A stretch of 64,000 nucleotides of DNA from CALMEH01 sp964548225 (GTDB taxonomy: Bacteria > Acidobacteriota > Blastocatellia > Pyrinomonadales > Pyrinomonadaceae). Shown here in pieces: positions 1 to 8,950 of the stretch. The notes beneath the pieces are model-generated. The model searched no databases, was not told where the DNA came from, and saw only the letters and a list, made by a program, of their open reading frames with translations. Made by a program: the position numbers and the translations under genes. Within the stretch, counting starts at the first letter, position 1. Each line of letters starts with the position of its first letter. The stretch is taken from positions 1-64,000 of the forward strand of contig CAZJQP010000014.1 of the NCBI GenBank assembly GCA_964548225.1, written 5' to 3'.

Positions 1-52
1 CTCCTGATGCGATTAACTTACTGGTGTCAAAGAACTTAATTATGCACAGGCT

Positions 53-427
53 TCACTTAACTGAAGTTTTTGTTATCAAAAAATAACCGCCCGTGCTCAA
101 AGCGGCAAGTCCGAAAAAAATCAGCACGGCAAGCAGAACCGCTTTTTTACCGCCTCCCGCCGTTTGTTGTGTCGCGTTCGGCACACCAAACGGAGTGAAA
201 TTGTTTCCCGCAAAGGAATTCGGGTTGCCGTAAATCTGCGTCGGCGGAATGTTCGGATTGCTTTGGGCAAAAACGGTCGGGATTTCGTTTGACTGATTCT
301 GGAAACTCAGCGTCGGCGATTTGGTATCGCCAATCGGCAAGGCTCCCGTATTCCTCAGCATCGTGCCGCAAACAATACAAAAAACATTTGCGTCTTCATT
401 ATTTGCTTGACAGTTCGGACAAATCAT
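53..427 (-). CDS. Zinc-ribbon single-pass membrane protein, short paralog
   Basis: A 124-residue protein. The N-terminus carries a complete four-cysteine zinc ribbon (C3, C6, C17, C20). A Pro/Asn-rich linker and one transmembrane helix (about 95-118) follow, and only a few residues lie beyond the membrane. I chose the ATG at 427, which starts directly at the ribbon; an upstream in-frame ATG at 487 would add 20 unlike residues. The ribbon and the motif GDTKSPTLSFQ are nearly identical to the protein at 11918-13132, which additionally has a C-terminal SH3 domain, so this looks like a stub paralog. The linker also has EIPTVF, a plausible phosphothreonine site. It is divergent from the gene at 603. 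Function unknown. Confidence 0.8.
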   Translation of the reverse strand: MICPNCQANNEDANVFCIVCGTMLRNTGALPIGDTKSPTLSFQNQSNEIPTVFAQSNPNIPPTQIYGNPNSFAGNNFTPFGVPNATQQTAGGGKKAVLLAVLIFFGLAALSTGGYFLITKTSVK

Positions 428-536
428 ATTTCTTACAAAATCGCTGTCATTATGAATTATGCCGAGATTGTAACAGAAATTTTGCAAAAGCTAAAACATA
501 AATTGTTGAAGCCTTACCAAATCGAGGAGCTTTATA

Positions 537-571
537 TTGTCTTTTTAGACACAAATCGGTTATCATTCGCA
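537..571 (+). promoter_or_regulatory. Putative promoter of zinc-ribbon gene at 603, with duplicated -10 region
   Basis: TTGTCT at 537-542 and TATCAT at 560-565 are separated by 17 bp. The stretch 553-571 (AAATCGGTTATCATTCGCA) recurs with one change at 13220-13238 in front of the paralogous gene at 13293. Conservation between the two copies supports a regulatory role, but paralogy alone could also explain it. Confidence 0.45.
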
Positions 572-602
572 CAAATCATTTAAAGCGATAGGTGAAAATC
601 AG

Positions 603-1379
603 ATGAAAAAATGTCCGCTCTGTAATCAATTTTATTCCGACGATAATGTTTTTTGTATGAACGACGGCACGACACTTCTGCTCGTCTCGGACACGGGTGC
701 AAATGTTATCCCGACCGGCGATAATCAAACAACACAAGTCGTTTCGCGCCCACAGTTTTCGGCGCAAATTCCGGTGCAAAATGCGCCGAAAGATAATTCA
801 AAATGGCTATTTTTGGTTATCGGCGTTTTGCTTGCATCGGTTGTCGGAATGGGCGCGTTCTTGCTGACGCGAAGCAGCGAAAAAGACGAGAAAAAAGAAA
901 GCCCCAATCAAGCCACGAAAACCGAAACCGCGCTGACGGATAACACCAACCGTGCCGAAAACGATCTGCCGAAAAATACGCCGAAACCGATTACGACGGC
1001 GGAACAACCGAAAATTAATCCAAATCTAAATCCGGCAGGAAGTTGGTCGGGAAGTTGGAATTCGACGGGAACTTATCGCACATATTTTACGGCATCCGTA
1101 AATTTGACTGACGAAGGCGGTGGCAAAATGAGCGGTTCTATCGTTTGGAATCTGCAAAGCACGAATAATCCGAAAAAGACCGATAAAGTTGGCACAAGCG
1201 CAACTGAATATGTGCAGGGCGTTTATAATCCGGCAAATCGGCGGGTTACACTTCGCGGTATCCGCAAAGACGATCCTTACGACATTATAATTTATGATTC
1301 CTACACTTTGACGCTAGCGGAAAACAATCTGACAATGAACGGCAGAAGCAAAGGGGGAAATCTTAGTTTGAGGCGATAA
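603..1379 (+). CDS. Zinc-ribbon membrane protein with extracytoplasmic beta-rich domain
   Basis: 258 residues. The N-terminal ribbon is of the CxxC...C type with the fourth ligand position replaced by Asp (C4, C7, C18, then NDG). A linker containing IPTGDNQTTQ, one transmembrane helix (about 68-89), a charged Lys/Glu/Asn/Thr-rich stalk and a C-terminal domain of about 110 residues follow. The last domain has alternating Gly/Ser/Thr and polar residues typical of a small beta sandwich or barrel; I do not recognise its family. The closest relative in the window is the protein at 13293-14078 (same ribbon and helix, different distal domain). The gene is followed six bases later by a VanX-like gene. 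Confidence 0.8.
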   Translation: MKKCPLCNQFYSDDNVFCMNDGTTLLLVSDTGANVIPTGDNQTTQVVSRPQFSAQIPVQNAPKDNSKWLFLVIGVLLASVVGMGAFLLTRSSEKDEKKESPNQATKTETALTDNTNRAENDLPKNTPKPITTAEQPKINPNLNPAGSWSGSWNSTGTYRTYFTASVNLTDEGGGKMSGSIVWNLQSTNNPKKTDKVGTSATEYVQGVYNPANRRVTLRGIRKDDPYDIIIYDSYTLTLAENNLTMNGRSKGGNLSLRR

Positions 1380-1385
1380 AAAGTT

Positions 1386-2102
1386 ATGAAACAATTAATT
1401 TTGCTCGTAGTTGCGCTCGGTTTTATAAATTGCCAAGGCGTGGCGACGAAAATTGAAACGATGAAGACAAGCGATTCGCTGCCGACAGTTGAAGTGCCAA
1501 CACCGATGCCCACGCCGACGGTAACTCCGAAAAAAGAAGAGGTCAAAGACGGCTTAGTCGAACTCGTCAAGTTGGACGAAACGATAAAATTGGACATTCG
1601 TTATGCGACAGCAAACAATTTTGTCGGCAAGGTGATTTACAAAGAAGCCCGCGCCTTTATGCAAAAACCGGCGGCGGAAGCGATTGTGCGAATTCATCAA
1701 AATCTGAAAAAACAAAACTTGGGTTTGGTGATTTTCGACGGCTATCGTCCGCTTTCGGCAACAAAACTTTTTTGGGAAGTTACGCCCGCCGATAAAAAGA
1801 AATTTGTCGCCAATCCAAAAAACGGTTCGCGCCACAATCGCGGTTGTGCGGTTGATTTGAGCCTTTTCGATTTGAAAACGGGCGAAAATCTCAATATGCC
1901 GACCGAATACGACGATTTTACCGAAAAAGCCGCCGCCGATTATTCAGGTGCAACCGAAGCGCAAAGGAAAAACCGCGAAATTCTGCGAAAAACAATGGAA
2001 GCCGACGGTTTCAATGTTTATACGGCGGAATGGTGGCATTTCGATTTTCAAAATTGTCCCGAAAACCGGATTTTAGACATAGAATTTTCGGAAATTAAAT
2101 AA
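1386..2102 (+). CDS. D-alanyl-D-alanine dipeptidase, VanX/DdpX-like lipoprotein
   Basis: 238 residues, peptidase family M15D. It should hydrolyse D-Ala-D-Ala or related wall-derived dipeptides. The zinc and catalytic motifs are visible: SRHNRGCAVD near residues 147-156 (zinc His and Asp) and EWWHFDF near 214-220 (catalytic Glu, zinc His). LDIRYATANNF and FDGYRPLSATKLFW also match the family. The N-terminus is hydrophobic and ends with Cys 16 in a lipobox-like context, so the enzyme is probably membrane-anchored on the outer face of the inner membrane or in the periplasm. Cytoplasmic VanX of resistance operons lacks this. A paralog lies at 4004-4702 in the same gene run. Confidence 0.88.
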   Translation: MKQLILLVVALGFINCQGVATKIETMKTSDSLPTVEVPTPMPTPTVTPKKEEVKDGLVELVKLDETIKLDIRYATANNFVGKVIYKEARAFMQKPAAEAIVRIHQNLKKQNLGLVIFDGYRPLSATKLFWEVTPADKKKFVANPKNGSRHNRGCAVDLSLFDLKTGENLNMPTEYDDFTEKAAADYSGATEAQRKNREILRKTMEADGFNVYTAEWWHFDFQNCPENRILDIEFSEIK

Positions 2103-2121
2103 ATAAAGACAGGAGAGAAAA

Positions 2122-2817
2122 GTGAAGACTACAATCAGAGTTTTATTTTCAGTTGTTATTTTGATAGTTATCGGTGTCCATTTTGCAAAAGCCGAAGAAT
2201 GCAAAGTAGCCGACCCGACGGGAACGCCGCTTAATGTTCGCGCTTCGCCAAACGGTAAAATTTCACAGACGCTTAAGAATGGTTCAATAGTTTTTGTTGA
2301 AAAAAAATCTTACCAATCCAAAAATGGAGCAAATCGTGTGTGGGCGCAAATATCTCAAGCAGCAGGAAATAGTCGAAAAATATTGGGGTGGGTGTTTGGG
2401 GATTATATAAGTTGTGGAGCAGAAGAAAGTTGGACGGAGTTTTATACAAATTTGAAAACAGCCGTTAAAAATCGAAACCGTAATTTTATGGAAACTATCT
2501 TTCCAGACTTTATTGCTTGTCAGACGTGGAATGTTTGTAAATTTACAAATGGAGAAGTTAGGGCAAATGCAAAGATGGTTTTCAAAAAATGGGATGAAAA
2601 TAATTATCAAGGATGGTCTGACCTCGAAAAAACCCTTAAAAGCGGAAAATTAACAAAAAGAGGTCATGATTTTGAGGAAAGTAGTAATAACGAGATGGCG
2701 TGGAAAGCGCAGATTTTAGAAACAAAAGAATGCGAAGGTTATTGGATAGATTTTGAATACAGCAGTGGTAAATGGAAGATGGAACACTTTTATTTTGGAG
2801 AACTTTGTGGGCATTAG
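2122..2817 (+). CDS. Secreted SH3-domain protein
   Basis: 231 residues. The GTG start at 2122 is preceded by AGGAG at 2111-2115. A signal peptide (about 1-25, ending AKAEE) precedes a bacterial SH3 domain (about 27-96), recognisable from GTPLNVRASPNGK and the closing GWVFGDYISC. The C-terminal part (about 97-231) has many aromatic residues and an EYSSGKWKMEHFYFGELCG ending, and belongs to no family I recognise. Bacterial SH3 domains often bind peptidoglycan peptides, which fits the neighbouring dipeptidases and VanW. The gene follows the VanX-like gene by 19 bases and is probably co-transcribed with it. Confidence 0.75.
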   Translation: MKTTIRVLFSVVILIVIGVHFAKAEECKVADPTGTPLNVRASPNGKISQTLKNGSIVFVEKKSYQSKNGANRVWAQISQAAGNSRKILGWVFGDYISCGAEESWTEFYTNLKTAVKNRNRNFMETIFPDFIACQTWNVCKFTNGEVRANAKMVFKKWDENNYQGWSDLEKTLKSGKLTKRGHDFEESSNNEMAWKAQILETKECEGYWIDFEYSSGKWKMEHFYFGELCGH

Positions 2818-2849
2818 CCAATTTTTAATAAAATCAGGAGAACAAAAAA

Positions 2850-3152
2850 ATGAAAAAAACTATATTTTGCTTTTTATTTTTGATGGGAATTTTTGCTTTT
2901 GCAGGGGCAGAAAATGCACAGGCGCAACTGAACATTCCTTGTGTTGTAAATGATACTTCAGGCACACCTTTGAATGTCCGTGCAACTCCGGGCGGGCGCA
3001 TAGTCAGTAAATTAAAGAATGGAACGAAAGTTATTGTCGTAAATGCAGTAGCTGGCGATGGTCCGAGTTGGATGCAGGTCAGCGTAGTCCGTAGAGGTAA
3101 AAGAATTGTTTTAGGTTGGGTAGTTGAACGCTATTTAAGTTGTGAAAACTAG
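2850..3152 (+). CDS. Small secreted SH3-domain protein
   Basis: 100 residues. It consists of a signal peptide (about 1-28, ending AENAQAQ) and a single bacterial SH3 domain (SGTPLNVRATPGGRIVSKL ... LGWVVERYLSC). It is a close relative of the N-terminal half of the preceding gene, so a local tandem duplication is likely. The ribosome-binding site is AGGAG at 2837-2841. Two Cys residues (in IPCVV and at the end, LSCEN) could form a disulfide. The probable location is the periplasm, as a wall-binding module. Confidence 0.75.
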   Translation: MKKTIFCFLFLMGIFAFAGAENAQAQLNIPCVVNDTSGTPLNVRATPGGRIVSKLKNGTKVIVVNAVAGDGPSWMQVSVVRRGKRIVLGWVVERYLSCEN

Positions 3153-3171
3153 ATAGCCGTAAAATGATTAA

Positions 3172-3984
3172 ATGAACGACAGAAGAGTTGAAAAACCTCT
3201 ACAAAGAAGCAATTTACGCAAATTGTTTGGCAGAGAATATTTTATTTTAAAACGGCGAATGAATTGGATTTTCGGCGGAGAAAATTTCGCTGTGCCGTCG
3301 GCTGACCAACTCAAATATTCGTGTATCAAACATCGCTCGTTTTTACTGCGTCCGTTAAAAGACGTGGAAATGTATCTTCAACACAACAAAATCACGAACT
3401 TGCGGTTGGCGATAGAAAAAATAAACGGCGTAATTATCAATCCGGGGCAAACTTTTTCAATCTGGCGGCTTGTCGGCAGACCGACGAAAGCGAAAGGCTA
3501 TCTCGAAGGTTTGGTGTTAAACGGCGGGACAATCTCGACCGGAATCGGCGGCGGTTTGTGTCAGCTCGGCAATTTGATTTATTGGATGGCTTTGCACACG
3601 CCTTTGACCGTTGCCGAACGCTGGCGACACGGCTACGATGTATTTCCTGACGTGAATCGCAAAATTCCTTTCGCCTGTGGCGCGACGCTTTCTTACAATT
3701 ACGTTGATTTGAAGATAAAAAACGAAACACGCGAACGGTTTCAGATAAATCTGTGGCTCGACGAAGAATATCTGCACGGCGAAATCAAATCGGACGGCGA
3801 ACCCGTCTATGATTACGAAGTGTTTGAAACCGACCATTTGATAAAAATGCAAATTTGGGGCGGCTACACACGGCACAACAAAATCTGGAAACGCCGAACG
3901 CATAGATTCGATGGTGCGAGCGAGGAAGAATTGGTTACGGAAAACCACGCGATTATGATGTATAACCCGCTTTTGACGGAGTAA
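3172..3984 (+). CDS. VanW family protein
   Basis: 270 residues. The VanW core runs from about residue 80 to 230: NLRLAIEKINGVIINPGQTF, then a GIGGGLCQLGNLIYW segment, both hallmarks of the family. VanW proteins accompany vanB-type glycopeptide resistance operons and also occur alone; their biochemical role is unresolved. No signal peptide is apparent here. The gene lies between SH3 proteins and a second VanX-like dipeptidase. No vanH, vanA-type ligase or vanRS genes are nearby. Confidence 0.82.
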   Translation: MNDRRVEKPLQRSNLRKLFGREYFILKRRMNWIFGGENFAVPSADQLKYSCIKHRSFLLRPLKDVEMYLQHNKITNLRLAIEKINGVIINPGQTFSIWRLVGRPTKAKGYLEGLVLNGGTISTGIGGGLCQLGNLIYWMALHTPLTVAERWRHGYDVFPDVNRKIPFACGATLSYNYVDLKIKNETRERFQINLWLDEEYLHGEIKSDGEPVYDYEVFETDHLIKMQIWGGYTRHNKIWKRRTHRFDGASEEELVTENHAIMMYNPLLTE

Positions 3985-4003
3985 AGTTTCGGAGGTGAAA
4001 ATT

Positions 4004-4702
4004 ATGATAATTCGGTTTATTTGGATAGTTTCCTTAGTCGCAGGATTTTCGGCGGCTTGTCAAAAATCGCCCGCAAACGAGAACACGACGGTCAATAAAA
4101 ACGAAAACGCTGTTTCCAACGTCAATCGAACGCCGACATCGGAAATTAAGACCGAGCCGAAATCAATCAAAGCCGAAATTGACGGCAAACAGACCGAACT
4201 CGTATTAGCGAGAGAAATTGTGCCGAATTTGGCGGAAGATTTGAAATATGCGACCGCCGATAATTTTATGAAACGGAAACTTTACGATGATCCGAATTGT
4301 TATCTTTTGCGCGAAACCGCCGAAAAACTGGCGGTTGCCGACAGAGATTTATCAAAACGAAAACCCGGATTTAAGTTGAAAGTTTGGGATTGCTATCGCC
4401 CGATGTCGGTGCAAAAAGAAATGTGGAAGGAATATACAAACACGCCGTATGTCGCCAATCCGACGAACGCAAGACATCCGCGAGGGCGAGCCGTTGACAT
4501 CACCATCGTTGACGCAAACGGCAAAGAACTCGAAATGCCGACCGAATACGACAATTTCACCCCGAAAGCGCATCCGAACGCGCCGACCACGAAAATCGCC
4601 GCCGCCAATCGTGAACTGCTCCGTTCGGTGATGGTTTCCGCCGGATTCACGGGCGTAACTTCGGAATGGTGGCATTTTGATAATTTGGCGAAGGGAAAAT
4701 AA
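4004..4702 (+). CDS. D-alanyl-D-alanine dipeptidase, VanX-like lipoprotein (second copy)
   Basis: About 232 residues. I chose the ATG at 4004 because GGAGG at 3991-3995 sits eight bases upstream; the in-frame GTG at 3995 overlaps that site. The lipobox is SAAC near residue 19, followed by an Asn/Lys-rich linker. The M15D motifs are present: LKYATADNFM, DCYRPMSVQK, RHPRGRAVDI (zinc His and Asp) and EWWHFDN (catalytic Glu, zinc His). Sequence divergence from the copy at 1386 is considerable, so the duplication is not recent or the two have different substrates. The next gene begins two bases after the stop. Confidence 0.88.
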   Translation: MIIRFIWIVSLVAGFSAACQKSPANENTTVNKNENAVSNVNRTPTSEIKTEPKSIKAEIDGKQTELVLAREIVPNLAEDLKYATADNFMKRKLYDDPNCYLLRETAEKLAVADRDLSKRKPGFKLKVWDCYRPMSVQKEMWKEYTNTPYVANPTNARHPRGRAVDITIVDANGKELEMPTEYDNFTPKAHPNAPTTKIAAANRELLRSVMVSAGFTGVTSEWWHFDNLAKGK

Positions 4703-4703
4703 A

Positions 4704-5345
4704 ATGGTTGATAAATTTCGGGCTGGGGCATTGCTAATAATTTATGGATTCTTTTCATACCTTTTAGTGATGATCAGCCTTCAATATATCCCTTACGATA
4801 CGGATGTTGCTTTTTTGAGAATCAAGCAGGATGTGATTGATGTTTTATTTTATAAACTTGCGTTTTTTACCCACGTTTATACTGCCGTTTTTGTTATTCC
4901 GGCTGGATTTACGCAATTTTCCCGATATATTCGCGGAAATTTTTTCTTGATTCATAAATACGTCGGTCGGGTTTATGCGTTTGTCGTGATTTTTCTCGCG
5001 GGACCGTCGGGGTTTTATATGGGGATTTTCGCAAACGGAGGCATTGCGGCACAGATTTCATTTTGTTTGCTTTCTGTTTTATGGATTTATTTTACTGCAA
5101 TGGCAGTTATCAGAGTCAGACAAGGTGATATTGAATCGCACCGTGAATTTCTTATCAGGTCATTTGCTTTAACGCTCTCTGCGTTGACGCTCAGAGCTTG
5201 GAAATATCTGATAGTGTTTGTTTTTGAACCGCGTCCGATGGATGTCTATCAAATTGTGGCGTGGCTTGGATGGATTCCGAATTTAATAATTGCTGAAATA
5301 ATAATCGGCAAATTTATTAAATTTAAGAATTTGCTTAAAAAGTAA
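4704..5345 (+). CDS. DUF2306-like multi-pass membrane protein
   Basis: 213 residues from the ATG at 4704 (AAGGGA at 4691-4696 upstream). The ATG at 4677 lies inside the preceding gene and is less likely. There are about six hydrophobic segments with the pattern of DUF2306 membrane proteins: IHKYVGRVYAFVV, a central GDIESHREFLIRSFALT segment with conserved His/Arg, then a terminal helix. Function unknown. The gene is tightly spaced behind the dipeptidase and likely part of the same transcript. Confidence 0.7.
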   Translation: MVDKFRAGALLIIYGFFSYLLVMISLQYIPYDTDVAFLRIKQDVIDVLFYKLAFFTHVYTAVFVIPAGFTQFSRYIRGNFFLIHKYVGRVYAFVVIFLAGPSGFYMGIFANGGIAAQISFCLLSVLWIYFTAMAVIRVRQGDIESHREFLIRSFALTLSALTLRAWKYLIVFVFEPRPMDVYQIVAWLGWIPNLIIAEIIIGKFIKFKNLLKK

Positions 5346-5370
5346 CGCAAACGTCTCGTTTGCGTTACTT
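5340..5370 (+). terminator. Perfect 14-bp hairpin overlapping the stop codon
   Basis: AAGTAACGCAAACG (5340-5353), a three-base loop TCT, and the exact complement at 5357-5370. It begins within the last codons of the DUF2306 gene. The following bases are only moderately T-rich, so it may be a terminator or an mRNA-stabilising hairpin. Confidence 0.55.
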
Positions 5371-5409
5371 AATATTTCGACTAACTTTAAACCAATAGGA
5401 AACAGAATT

Positions 5410-6306
5410 ATGAATAAAATATTAATGATGCTTTTGGCGATTTGTTTAATCGCTTCGTGTAGTAAAACTTCTAATAACGCAGAAACCAAACTCGGCGATT
5501 CTCCCGAAAAGACAAATGCAAGCGAGAAAAAAACGCCGGAAAAAAATGTCAAAAGTGATAAGCAAAACCAAAATTCGCCGGTTTTAGGCACTTACACAGG
5601 CGGATTTGAAGCCTTGGAATATGATCAATCAAAGGATTATGTTTATGAAAACCGCATTACTATTTCGATTGATTCACTCGGCGAAGATTCGATTGACGGA
5701 CACAGCGTGGTCGCGGGCAATAACCGTCCGTTTAAGGGAAAATTTAAACAGGAAGGAAAATTATTGAAAGTCGAAGCATCTGAACCGGGCGATGATAAAT
5801 ATGACGGTAAATTCTCATTTACCGTTGACGCTGACGGCAAGACGGTTTCAGGAACATGGACTGCCAACGATAAAAAACTAGCTGTTACCAAACGGAAATA
5901 TTCACTCAACAAAAAGCAGTTCAAATATGATGCTTCATTAGAATTGCCCAAAGATGTTCAGTGGACTTCGCTTTACGAAAAGAATCCGAAATTTCCCGAT
6001 CAGGTCGAATCTCTAACCGAAGATGTAACAAAGATAAATGCTTCGGTCAAGGAATTAACCAAGAGCGACGTTGAAAATATGTATAAGGGCGATCTGGAAG
6101 TCATCAGAAATGCGATTTATGCCAGACACGGATATTCATTTAAAAATCGCCGGATGAGATTTATCTTTGACCAATTTGTTCCGTGGTATATGCCGCTAAA
6201 TACCGATATAAGAAGCAATTTAACGGAAATCGAAAAGAAAAATATTGATTTGCTCAAACGCTACGAAGAGCATGCCGAAAGATATTATGACGAATATGGA
6301 CGATAA
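5410..6306 (+). CDS. Lipoprotein with YARHG domain
   Basis: 298 residues. Lipoprotein signal with lipobox LIASC (Cys about 17), a Lys/Asn/Ser-rich stalk, a central beta-rich domain (about 58-165), and a C-terminal YARHG domain (about 210-290) with the diagnostic IYARHGYSF and the trailing LTEIEKKNIDLLKRYE helix. YARHG is an extracellular or periplasmic domain of unknown function. The same domain ends the zinc-ribbon protein at 14083-14805, linking this gene to that family. Confidence 0.82.
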   Translation: MNKILMMLLAICLIASCSKTSNNAETKLGDSPEKTNASEKKTPEKNVKSDKQNQNSPVLGTYTGGFEALEYDQSKDYVYENRITISIDSLGEDSIDGHSVVAGNNRPFKGKFKQEGKLLKVEASEPGDDKYDGKFSFTVDADGKTVSGTWTANDKKLAVTKRKYSLNKKQFKYDASLELPKDVQWTSLYEKNPKFPDQVESLTEDVTKINASVKELTKSDVENMYKGDLEVIRNAIYARHGYSFKNRRMRFIFDQFVPWYMPLNTDIRSNLTEIEKKNIDLLKRYEEHAERYYDEYGR

Positions 6307-6432
6307 AATTTATCTAATAACAAAAAATAAATTCCCGATGATTCAGCGGCAAAAACAATCCAATTGATAATTTAGTAAAAAACAAAAGAGAAAATAACGT
6401 GCCGTTAAATCGTCATAAAAAACAATAAAATT

Positions 6433-8940
6433 ATGCCGCATCTTACCGGACTTAATAATCAAATATATGCTCTGAACATTGGCAAAACCATCATCGGGCG
6501 CGATGCTTTGCAATGTCAGATTTTGCTTGAACAGCCGTTTGTTTCGCGTCTGCAAGCGGTAATTGAAGTCTTGCAGGACGGGCAGACTTTTATTAAAAAT
6601 TTAAGCGGTAAGCAGACGACTTTTGTCAACGGTTTGGCGATTGATACGCGGATTTTGAACGACGGCGACCGTGTTGAATTCGGTGCAGGACAAACTATAG
6701 GTTTTTCTTTTCATAGCGAGCAGGCGGCGCAAAGTTTCAGTCCACGATTTACGACGGGCAATTTGCCGCAGATGCCTTTGTCGGGTGATGCGACGGTGCA
6801 ATGGCATCAGCCGCAAGCGCAAAACCCTTTGAGCGTTGTGCAATTTGGACAGGTTTCACGGCTTCGTATCGGGCGTGCGCCGGACAACGAAATCGTTTTG
6901 GACGCGCCGAGCGTTTCACGGCATCACGCCGAATTGATTTATGAAAACGGCGCGGCGCAACCCGTTATTTCTGACCTCGGAAGCACGAACGGAACTTTTA
7001 TCAACGGCGAAGTTTTGCGTTCGCCGATGCGCCTTCTTGCTGATGATTGGGTAACAATCGGCGGTTATCTGCTTCGTGTCGAAGGGCGTGAAGTCCGCAA
7101 ACAAGATTTGAGCGCGAGCCGCATTGCCGCGTTTAATGTTTCCAAATCTTACGGCGATAAGACAGTTTTGCAAGATGTTTCCGTCGCCCTTTATCCGCGT
7201 GAATTTGTCGGTTTGATGGGCGCGTCCGGTTGTGGAAAATCTACGCTGATGGACGCGCTCAACGGAATGCGTCCGGCGACGAGCGGACAGGTTTTCGTTA
7301 ATGATTTAGACCTTTACACGAATTTCGATTTATTGCGGCGTTCAATCGGCTACGTTCCGCAACGGGACATTTTGCACGAGGCTTTGACTGTCGAGCGGAC
7401 GCTTTATTACGCCGCGAAAATGCGTCTGCCGTCGGGAACATCCGCCACGCAAATCACGGAAGTTATCAATGAAGTTATAAATACCGTCGGGCTTGAAGAA
7501 CAGCGGCACAATGCTTTTCGACAGCTTTCCGGCGGACAGCAAAAGCGTCTGAGTTTGGGCATTGAACTGATTACCAAGCCGAATTTTTTGTTCTTGGACG
7601 AGCCGACATCGCCCCTCGACCCGGAAACGACGGAAAATATGATGTTGCTGTTTCGCCGTTTGGCGGACGAAGGCAGAATCGTCGTGATGGTTACGCATAA
7701 GTTCGAGAAATTCAACTCGATGCACAACATCGTTCTGCTCACAAAAGGCGGAAGATTGGCGTTTTTCGGTGCGCCGAACGAGGCTTTGCAATATTTTAAC
7801 TGTCAAGAGCCGAGCGAAATTTATCGCCGTTTGCACGAGCGTTCGCCGGAAGAAATCAACCGCGCATTTTTGCAATCGCCGAATTTTCAACGCAACGTCG
7901 CGGCGCGTTTTAACGAAATTCAGCAAGGCGGAATGAATTTCAACACCGGCGCGGACAACACCGGCGCGGAACGCAAATTCGGCTTCGGACAATGGTTCAC
8001 GTTGACGCGGCGAAATTTGGAAATCAAACTCAAGGATTTCCGAAACACGCTGATTTTATTGGCGCAAGCTCCGATTGTCGCGTTTATTCTCGCGTTTATC
8101 ACCGACGAAACCGCAAACGATGCTCGGACAATTTTTATCGCCGCGATTATTGCGATTTGGCTCGGCGCAAACAACGCGATTCGGGAAATCGTCTCCGAAT
8201 CGGAAGTTTATGCGCGGGAACGGCTGGTAAATCTGAAAATTCCGTCTTACGTTTTCTCGAAATTTACGATTTTGAGCGGCATCGGGTTGATTCAATGTGT
8301 GCTTTTCGTGTTTATTTTAACCGTTTTCGGCAGATTTGATGCGACGGATTTTTTGAAAACCACCGCAATTTTGTATCTTTCGCTTCTCGCAGGCGCGGCA
8401 ATGGGGTTGTTCTTCTCGGCACTCGTTTCTTCAACCGAAAAAGCGATGAGCATTTTGCCTCTGATTCTGATTCCGCAACTGCTTTTGAGCGGATTTTTGA
8501 AGCCGATTGACGATTTATACGTCAATTTATCAAAGGAAAAACCCGCCACCGTCGCCGATTACGACAAATATCAGCGCGATAAGGACAAAGAAATAAAATT
8601 TGACCCGACAAAGCCGGACGAAAAACCGAAACTGCCTGAAATTATTCAAAAATCGGAAGGTTTGGGCGGCGTGAAATTCCTTGCGGATTTGATGACAGCG
8701 CGTTGGACGATTGACGCGCTCACGCATCAGGTTTCGATAAACGACCTAAAAGCGCGTGATAAATTGGCTTCGCGGATGACGGTTCAGGAATACGAAGCCG
8801 TTTTAGATAAAAAGCGCGACACCGAAATCGTCGAAATTTATGAGTCGCGGGTGCGGAAAGATTTGCTGATTTTGGGGTTGTTTAGTTTACTGTTTTTAAT
8901 TTTGACAATGGCGGCTTTGAAGCGCAAAGATGCTTTATGA
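6433..8940 (+). CDS. FHA-FHA-ABC transporter (ATPase fused to permease)
   Basis: 835 residues. FHA-1 (about 10-95) has GRD and NG motifs but SRLQ where the phosphopeptide-binding His of SRxH is expected. FHA-2 (about 135-215) is canonical: GRAPDNEIVL, SVSRHHAEL, SDLGSTNGTF. The ABC ATPase (about 230-455) has Walker A GASGCGKST, signature LSGGQQKRLS and Walker B FLFLDEPTS. An ABC-2 permease with about six helices follows (about 535-835) and contains a charged insert near 690-760. The order is ATPase then permease, as in ABCG half-transporters. The FHA domains imply control by Ser/Thr phosphorylation. Upstream spacing is weakly AT-rich with no clear ribosome-binding site. Confidence 0.92.
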   Translation: MPHLTGLNNQIYALNIGKTIIGRDALQCQILLEQPFVSRLQAVIEVLQDGQTFIKNLSGKQTTFVNGLAIDTRILNDGDRVEFGAGQTIGFSFHSEQAAQSFSPRFTTGNLPQMPLSGDATVQWHQPQAQNPLSVVQFGQVSRLRIGRAPDNEIVLDAPSVSRHHAELIYENGAAQPVISDLGSTNGTFINGEVLRSPMRLLADDWVTIGGYLLRVEGREVRKQDLSASRIAAFNVSKSYGDKTVLQDVSVALYPREFVGLMGASGCGKSTLMDALNGMRPATSGQVFVNDLDLYTNFDLLRRSIGYVPQRDILHEALTVERTLYYAAKMRLPSGTSATQITEVINEVINTVGLEEQRHNAFRQLSGGQQKRLSLGIELITKPNFLFLDEPTSPLDPETTENMMLLFRRLADEGRIVVMVTHKFEKFNSMHNIVLLTKGGRLAFFGAPNEALQYFNCQEPSEIYRRLHERSPEEINRAFLQSPNFQRNVAARFNEIQQGGMNFNTGADNTGAERKFGFGQWFTLTRRNLEIKLKDFRNTLILLAQAPIVAFILAFITDETANDARTIFIAAIIAIWLGANNAIREIVSESEVYARERLVNLKIPSYVFSKFTILSGIGLIQCVLFVFILTVFGRFDATDFLKTTAILYLSLLAGAAMGLFFSALVSSTEKAMSILPLILIPQLLLSGFLKPIDDLYVNLSKEKPATVADYDKYQRDKDKEIKFDPTKPDEKPKLPEIIQKSEGLGGVKFLADLMTARWTIDALTHQVSINDLKARDKLASRMTVQEYEAVLDKKRDTEIVEIYESRVRKDLLILGLFSLLFLILTMAALKRKDAL

Positions 8941-8950
8941 GGTAATAAAA

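Noticed and set aside
1386..4702. Glycopeptide (vancomycin) resistance operon
   Set aside because: VanX- and VanW-like genes are present, but there is no vanH, D-Ala-D-Lac ligase or vanRS, and both dipeptidases are exported lipoproteins.
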